Assembly (NCBI GenBank): GCA_020433835.1
Contig: JAGRBY010000510.1
Coordinates: forward strand, 1-5,368
Reading direction: 5' to 3'
Origin: Anaerolineae bacterium
GTDB lineage: Bacteria > Chloroflexota > Anaerolineae > 4572-78 > J111
DNA: 5,368 nucleotides
The notes beneath the pieces are model-generated. The model saw only the letters and a list, made by a program, of their open reading frames with translations, made no database searches and was not told the origin of the DNA. Below are positions 1-4,165 of the stretch, one piece after another. The position numbers and the translations under genes were made by a program. Every line of letters starts with the position of its first letter. Within the stretch, counting starts at the first letter, position 1.

Positions 1-369
1 AAACTGAGTGTTATATTTGTCTGACTGCATGACCAACCCATCGATCCCTTCCAGAAAAGATATGGCCTCTTGCCGCGAAAATTTGCGGCGCAGATGCGTT
101 TCCCATGCCGGTAACGGCGTCAGATCGCCATCAAAGGGCGGTAGATAAATTTCTGTTCCTACCTGCGTTGATATAGCATCCGGCACCGGCAGACCTTCCC
201 CTTCAAAACCGCTGACCACGTCGGGCACGGCCCGCGCCGTCGGCAGAATCAGGAAGAGTTCGCCTTGCTGGCGGAGTTTAGTTAACTGCTGCGTGAGTTG
301 ATCTAAAGCGGCCGGATCGCCGGTTAGCGTATCATCAATATCGCAGGCTAAAATCCATTGAGGTTGCAT
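1..369 (-). CDS. HAD-family disaccharide-phosphate phosphatase, N-terminal part (mannosylfructose-phosphate or sucrose-phosphate phosphatase)
   Basis: I translated 123 codons from an ATG at 367-369; the frame stays open to the window edge, so the C-terminal half is missing. Motif I is DIDDT (residues 10-14), giving Asp10 as nucleophile and Asp12 as acid/base. The motif II Thr is in PTARA (Thr44), with the following Arg kept. A segment TQVGTEIYLP (68-77) matches the AVGTEIY block of sucrose-6-phosphate phosphatases. The family removes phosphate from sucrose-6F-phosphate or mannosylfructose-6-phosphate with Mg2+ in the cytoplasm and is usually about 240-270 aa, so roughly half is seen. The start lies only 6 nt after the glycosyltransferase stop, and no strong Shine-Dalgarno sequence is present (purine-rich GAGAAGAG lies inside the end of the upstream gene), so translational coupling is likely. 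The pairing argues that it acts on that enzyme's product. Motifs III and IV lie outside the window, so substrate and full activity cannot be judged. Confidence 0.87.
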   Translation of the reverse strand, partial: MQPQWILACDIDDTLTGDPAALDQLTQQLTKLRQQGELFLILPTARAVPDVVSGFEGEGLPVPDAISTQVGTEIYLPPFDGDLTPLPAWETHLRRKFSRQEAISFLEGIDGLVMQSDKYNTQF

Positions 370-375
370 AATACT

Positions 376-1653
376 CTAACCGAACTCTTCTCGGCGAACT
401 TTTTCAGCGCGATCAAAGACCTCCAGCATGCGCTTGGCGATACCGGTCCAGCCAAAATGGCGACGGGCAAAGCGCGAGCCTTCGACTGAAAGTTCATGCG
501 CGAGATTGGGGTATAACATCGGCAAAGCCAGCATGGTGCCATATTCGGGCGCACGGTTGGGATCGGCGTAGAGCGCGTGTTTGCCAAACTCGATAACCTT
601 AGCCAACCCGCCGTGGACGGTAACGACCGTGGAGGTTCCGCAGGCCATCGCCTCGACCGCAACCATACCAAACGGTTCGTAGCGTGAAGACAGGGCAAAC
701 ACACCGGCGGCGCGATAGTAATCGGCTAACTCTTCATCAGGGATATATTTGACCCAACTGATTTTGTCTTGGATACCCAGTTCACCGGCTATTGTTTTTA
801 ATTCCTCAACACCTGCGGCATCTTGTTTCGAATCATCACTGCCGATGGCCGCAATTAAGCGCGCCTCGGGTACAAGTTCGATCAGCGTCGGCAGGGAGCG
901 GATCAGCAGATCGTGGCCTTTGTTGGCGGCCATACGGCCTACGGCCAAAACATCGTGCCCACCCAGGCCATACTTTTGCTGCAAGGCGGCCATTTCTTCG
1001 GAACGGATCGGCAGGAATCGGTTTTCATCCATACCCGGCGGTATCACTGTAATTTGCCGCTCCAGAACATCATAATTCTCTTGCAGCAACTTATGTTGCG
1101 GTTCGGTTGTGGCCACAATATGATCGCAATTGCGATAGATTAAAAATTCGGTGCGGATACGTTCTTCGAAGCGGTAATTCTTTTCCATAGCCGCTTCTTC
1201 CATATCGACGCCCATATTCTGTCTTTTCCACCAGCCCAGCGAATGAGGGGTGTGAACGTGGGGAATGCTCAGCTCTTCGGCAATTTTTTGGCCGGCCCAA
1301 CCGCCATCCCAATAGTGGGAGTAGACCACGCCGTAGGTGCGGCCCCGGTTGCGGATGGCAGCCAGACAGTTGGTGACAAAATCGCCAAGATAATCATGCA
1401 TGTCCTCTTTGCGAATAAACTTCTTGCCGCCAAAAGGTATCCGCCAGACCCGGAAGTTTTCATTGACTTCATCAAACTCCGGCTGATTTTCGAAGCGGCG
1501 CGTTATTAAATCGACATTGTAACCTAGCCGGCTAAAACGTTTGGCTAGCTCGATTACATATACGACCTGACCACCTGTGTCAGGTTTACCTAATTCCGGC
1601 TCGGCACCGACATATCCATGGATAGAAAACATTAATATAGAATTTTGATTCAC
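376..1653 (-). CDS. mfpsA: GT4 glycosyltransferase, mannosylfructose-phosphate synthase / sucrose-phosphate synthase group
   Basis: This 425-aa cytoplasmic retaining glycosyltransferase of GT-B fold is predicted to transfer a hexose from a sugar nucleotide to fructose-6-phosphate. The N-terminal half binds the acceptor: HGYVGAEPELGKPDTGGQ begins at residue 12, with the DTGGQVVYV loop typical of sucrose and sucrose-phosphate synthases. TRRFENQPEFDEV (51-63) and HTPHSLG (134-140) follow. The C-terminal half binds the donor: VGRMAANKG holds Arg240 and Lys245, and the E-x7-E motif is Glu326/Glu334 in SSRYEPFGMVAVEAMACGT. From memory, the N-terminal block and TRRFExQPEFDEV agree best with Agrobacterium mannosylfructose-phosphate synthase (GDP-mannose donor), but sucrose-phosphate synthase activity cannot be excluded. 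The start is GTG, fixed by a perfect AAGGAGG 6 nt upstream. There is no fused phosphatase domain; a separate phosphatase gene follows after 6 nt. The gene is complete and looks intact. The family is certain, the donor sugar is not. Confidence 0.92.
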   Translation of the reverse strand: MNQNSILMFSIHGYVGAEPELGKPDTGGQVVYVIELAKRFSRLGYNVDLITRRFENQPEFDEVNENFRVWRIPFGGKKFIRKEDMHDYLGDFVTNCLAAIRNRGRTYGVVYSHYWDGGWAGQKIAEELSIPHVHTPHSLGWWKRQNMGVDMEEAAMEKNYRFEERIRTEFLIYRNCDHIVATTEPQHKLLQENYDVLERQITVIPPGMDENRFLPIRSEEMAALQQKYGLGGHDVLAVGRMAANKGHDLLIRSLPTLIELVPEARLIAAIGSDDSKQDAAGVEELKTIAGELGIQDKISWVKYIPDEELADYYRAAGVFALSSRYEPFGMVAVEAMACGTSTVVTVHGGLAKVIEFGKHALYADPNRAPEYGTMLALPMLYPNLAHELSVEGSRFARRHFGWTGIAKRMLEVFDRAEKVRREEFG

Positions 1654-1659
1654 GCTGCA

Positions 1660-1666
1660 CCTCCTT
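1660..1666 (-). promoter_or_regulatory. Strong ribosome binding site of the glycosyltransferase gene
   Basis: The minus strand reads AAGGAGG, complementary to the 3' end of 16S rRNA, with a 6-nt spacer (TGCAGC) before the GTG. It decides the GTG start over the in-frame ATG seven codons further in. It is much stronger than the sites before the other two starts in the window, which suggests that the synthase is translated efficiently. Confidence 0.9.
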
Positions 1667-1780
1667 ACAAGTACTGCTATGCATCGTTTTGAATAAAAAT
1701 ATTACTTTGACTAGGCTGTTATCTGTCCGCACCGAACCACAATACAAACCTTACTAAGAAAAAAAACCTCCTTACTTCTT

Positions 1781-1795
1781 ATAATGATAACGATC
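1781..1795. promoter_or_regulatory. Possible Fur-family-like operator (weak)
   Basis: TATAATGATAACGAT-type sequence. Against the 7-1-7 Fur-box pattern TGATAATnATTATCA I count 10 of 14 matches. It lies about 130 nt upstream of the glycosyltransferase start. It shares the octamer ATAATGAT with the site at 3898-3912 upstream of the fusion gene. AT-rich intergenic DNA gives such matches by chance, so confidence is low. Confidence 0.2.
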
Positions 1796-1837
1796 CGGCC
1801 AAATTTGGGAAATTTAGCACAAATCAATCCTTTTTCG

Positions 1838-3880
1838 TTACGCTTCCTCAACCGGCTGCTCAAACATCTCTACCGTTAACGGCTGAAAATCAACGGGCGC
1901 GGCATCATTGTAAAGCGCCTGATAAGCGGCAATATAGCCGGCCGAAGACCAGGCTTGATGCGCTTTGCCCATCGGGCGACCTGTTTGGCCGTGCAGCCAC
2001 TCATTGAATTCCCACTCACCGTAGAGTCCCAGGCGGCAGGCTTCGGCCAGGGCGTTGAGTTCCTGATGGGCCAGTTCCATCCGACCGGTGCGGGCCAGAA
2101 ATCGAACCCATAACGCGCCGATAAAGGGCCAGATACCGCCGTTGTGGTAATGGTCGGGTAAGTTGAGGAAGTTGGTGACGAAGTAATCTTTCCAGTCCGC
2201 CGCGCCGGAGTTAACCGTGGGATAGTAACATTTAACCGGATAGGGTGAATTGACGCCGACGCCCCACAAAAACTGAAAAAGCTGCTCCATCTGTCGCTCG
2301 CTGAGCAGGCCGGTCAGAGCGGCTAACAAATTGGCGTAGACATCGCAGCGCCAAGAAAAACCAAAGGGGCTAATCGCATCGAGCAGATATTGGGCATTAC
2401 CTAACGTGAACTGTGTTTCGGAGAAGGATTCGAGGGCTTCCGAGAGTTTTTGAGCGGTAGGCCAAAACTGGCGCTGAATTTTATGACGAACCGTGTTAGC
2501 GAGGAGGCGATACGGGTGCGGGTCGTCACCCATAGCCTCGCGAATAACGGCAAAATCTTGACAGGCTAAATACCATAGCACTTCATCATACAACACATTG
2601 TATGATCGAGGAAAAAGGTCCATCCAATCTGATGACTCCGGCACTTCGATCAAACCGCAGTTGTTGGAGTCGTGGGCCTTGAGCCAGCGCATGGCCCGAT
2701 CCAGGTGAGGGTACATGCGCGTCAGAAAATCGCGGTCGCCGGTGTAGGCGGCATAGCGGCTGCTGCCGATAACAAACCAAATCACCGAGTCGATGGAGGC
2801 GATGTTGCCCGTGCCGCTGTAGTCCGGTTTGCGGGTTTTGATTTGAACGTTAGCCGGTATCTGGCCCGCCTCGGTTTGGGTTTCGGCCAGAATTTCCAGG
2901 GTGCGCTTGAAACATTCGGTTATGTCGGGATCGTTGAGGCGCAGGCTCCACAAGCCGGTTTTGATGCCGTCGCGACTCCAAACGGCGAAGTAGTTGGAGT
3001 CTTCATCGGTCAGTGGATTGTCAGTTAGACCGGCGGCGGAGAAACCCATCGGCGTGATATTGCGCCGCAGCGACTCAACGGCGCGAGCCATGCCTTCACG
3101 GGCGCGGTTCGCTTTTACCGGTTTCACGTCCTCAAAAAATTTGTAATGTTTTAGCCCTTCCAATAACCCCAGCGCGTGTCGACCGTGGCTAAAGTAGGCC
3201 CGTAACTCCACCGCCTTTTTCATTTCGCGGGTGGCATTGCCGACCACAATGCCCCGGAAACCGTATTGGAAAAGATCGATGTCGTTCTCGCTGCCGCCGC
3301 AGGCAAAGACCTGACTGGGTGTGAGCATCAGCGAGTCGACCAAAAACTTAACCGCGTGACCAATACCGGCCCGTTCGGGGATAACATCCAGATAGACATT
3401 GCGCGAATAGACCAGTTTGATCGGAAACTGCGCCTCAAGCAGTTCGCTTTGCAGCGTATCGAGTTGCTCCGACGACATATCTTCCCAAAAGTAACTCACT
3501 TTTAGAGGTGACTGATTTTCGGGTTCTTGAAGAACAAATTCAGGATGGCGCTCGGCGAGAAAAGCCACGATATCATCGCGAGCAAAACCGGCCTGCAAAT
3601 AGCGATACCACTCATCGAGCGGATGTTCGCCCGGCAGCCGATGTATCTCGGTGCCAACCGCAGAGATAATATAATCCGGCATGGTTAAGCCATATGCTGC
3701 GATGGCCTCAAGCTGTTTGGCCAGGCTTTGCCCGGAAACGTAAACCAACGTAATGGTCTCTTTCTCTTTATGCAGTGCCTTTTGTAACTTTTTTAAGCCT
3801 TGCTCATCACCGCCTATCCAGGTATCGTCCATATCGGTGACAAGCAAGCGCCGCTGATCAAATGGTGAAGTAACAGCCAT
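1838..3880 (-). CDS. Fusion protein: sucrose-phosphatase-like HAD domain plus (alpha/alpha)6 glycosidase domain (GH100 invertase / amylo-1,6-glucosidase-like)
   Basis: This 680-aa protein has no signal peptide or membrane segment, so it is probably cytoplasmic. Residues about 10-245 form an HAD domain of the sucrose-6-phosphate phosphatase type: DMDDTWIGG (Asp16, Asp18), VSGQS (Ser49), SAVGTEIH (73-80), PLKVSY (125-130) and GGSENDIDLF (195-204). Family-conserved positions are altered: Lys of motif III is Ile173, the first Asp of motif IV is Gly196 (the second, Asp200, is kept), and ThrGlyArg of motif II is SerGlyGln. Residues about 251-660 form a glycosidase domain: AVWSRDG (299-305), Asp364 in SIDSVIW, DWMDLF (418-423), HNGGIWP (579-585), Glu627 in NEWLHGQTGR and a closing QAWSSAGYIAAY. 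The order matches GH100 neutral invertases (about 460 aa), where the aspartate of DSxxW and the glutamate of PEYYDG are catalytic; debranching-enzyme C-domains share several of these motifs. The ATG start has a weak AAAGG 12 nt upstream. The gene lies between treS and the synthase, which suggests disaccharide turnover. The fold assignment is firm, the substrate is not. Confidence 0.88.
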   Translation of the reverse strand: MAVTSPFDQRRLLVTDMDDTWIGGDEQGLKKLQKALHKEKETITLVYVSGQSLAKQLEAIAAYGLTMPDYIISAVGTEIHRLPGEHPLDEWYRYLQAGFARDDIVAFLAERHPEFVLQEPENQSPLKVSYFWEDMSSEQLDTLQSELLEAQFPIKLVYSRNVYLDVIPERAGIGHAVKFLVDSLMLTPSQVFACGGSENDIDLFQYGFRGIVVGNATREMKKAVELRAYFSHGRHALGLLEGLKHYKFFEDVKPVKANRAREGMARAVESLRRNITPMGFSAAGLTDNPLTDEDSNYFAVWSRDGIKTGLWSLRLNDPDITECFKRTLEILAETQTEAGQIPANVQIKTRKPDYSGTGNIASIDSVIWFVIGSSRYAAYTGDRDFLTRMYPHLDRAMRWLKAHDSNNCGLIEVPESSDWMDLFPRSYNVLYDEVLWYLACQDFAVIREAMGDDPHPYRLLANTVRHKIQRQFWPTAQKLSEALESFSETQFTLGNAQYLLDAISPFGFSWRCDVYANLLAALTGLLSERQMEQLFQFLWGVGVNSPYPVKCYYPTVNSGAADWKDYFVTNFLNLPDHYHNGGIWPFIGALWVRFLARTGRMELAHQELNALAEACRLGLYGEWEFNEWLHGQTGRPMGKAHQAWSSAGYIAAYQALYNDAAPVDFQPLTVEMFEQPVEEA

Positions 3881-3897
3881 AGAAGTAGGTAACCTTT

Positions 3898-3912
3898 CGA
3901 TAATGATTATTG
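3898..3912. promoter_or_regulatory. Palindrome with Fur-box-like pattern upstream of the fusion gene
   Basis: ATAATGATTAT (3900-3910) is a perfect inverted repeat of 5 bp around one central G. Extended, it matches 11 of 14 positions of the 7-1-7 Fur-box pattern TGATAATnATTATCA. It ends about 20 nt before the start codon and just upstream of the weak AAAGG ribosome binding site, a position where a bound repressor could block expression. Alternatively it is simply part of an AT-rich promoter. The regulator is unknown. Confidence 0.3.
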
Positions 3913-3938
3913 TACAAACACTTTAACAGTAATGAAGT
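3910..3938 (-). promoter_or_regulatory. Candidate sigma-70-type promoter of the fusion gene (weak)
   Basis: On the minus strand TTCATT, a 16-nt spacer and TACAAT are followed by the palindrome and the start region. The -10 hexamer matches five of six consensus positions, the -35 only three. The stretch 3881-3958 is clearly AT-rich between the repeat array and the gene and is the natural place for a promoter. The exact hexamers are a guess. Confidence 0.25.
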
Positions 3939-3958
3939 TATAGAAATGATACAAATTT

Positions 3959-4165
3959 GGCAGAGGGGCAGGGTTGCAGAGAGGCAGAGTTGCAGAGTTA
4001 CAGAGTAGCAGGGTGGCAAAGGTGCAGGGGGCAGAGTTACAGGGTGGCAGGGGCAAAGGTGCAGAGTTGCAGAGTTACATGGTTACAGAAAGATAATTCT
4101 ACAACCCTGCTACCCTGCTACCTTGCAACCCTGCCACCCTGCTACCTTGCTACCCTGCTACCTTG
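3959..4165. repeat. Array of degenerate octamer repeats in two opposed arms (imperfect long inverted repeat)
   Basis: The left arm (3959-4089) is made of units near RCAGRGTN on the plus strand, such as GCAGAGTT, ACAGAGTA, GCAGGGTG and GCAAAGGT, with some short units that break phase. The right arm (4098-4165) carries the same type of unit in opposite orientation; read on the minus strand it is GCAGGGTA, GCAAGGTA, GCAGGGTT and similar. The centre is AT-rich. Adjacent to the loop, GGTTACAGA (4081-4089) pairs with TCTACAACC (4098-4106) around an 8-nt loop, with two G-U pairs in minus-strand RNA. The next 12 positions outward keep 10 pairs. A transcript through it could therefore fold into a long imperfect hairpin. 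There is no U-run directly after it, so it is not a classical intrinsic terminator. The right arm overlaps the last 16 bp of the treS coding region. Confidence 0.85.

Larger units (their letters stand above)
1654..1837 (-). other. AT-rich intergenic region between the fusion gene and the glycosyltransferase gene
   Basis: This 184-bp gap is AT-rich compared with the genes around it. In transcription order it holds a perfect 10-bp palindrome CCAAATTTGG (1799-1808), a Fur-box-like near-palindrome (1781-1795), an orphan AAGGAGG followed at once by eight T (1759-1773), then about 90 bp without clear structure, and the real ribosome binding site. I see no convincing hairpin-plus-U-run terminator after the fusion gene stop and no good -35/-10 pair. 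Weak -10-like hexamers exist (GATAAC near 1720, TAATAT near 1700), but none has a convincing partner. The length suggests the glycosyltransferase has its own promoter or a regulated leader; this is inference. Confidence 0.5.

Noticed and set aside
1711..1740. Nine-codon leader peptide with GTG start and upstream AAGG in the leader of the glycosyltransferase gene
   Set aside because: The frame is too short to judge, has no run of a regulatory amino acid, and no alternating hairpins follow it.
2672..3028. Plus-strand open frame of 118 codons opposite the fusion gene
   Set aside because: It lies wholly inside a well-supported gene on the other strand, shows no recognisable motif and has no ribosome binding site. 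The other long opposite-strand or shifted frames in the coding regions are rejected for the same reason.
4081..4106. Intrinsic terminator for treS
   Set aside because: The hairpin is present but no U-run follows the stem on the minus strand, and the stem is much longer and less GC-compact than typical intrinsic terminators.
3959..4165. CRISPR array
   Set aside because: The units are 8 bp, degenerate and contiguous, with no unique spacers and an orientation flip in the middle.
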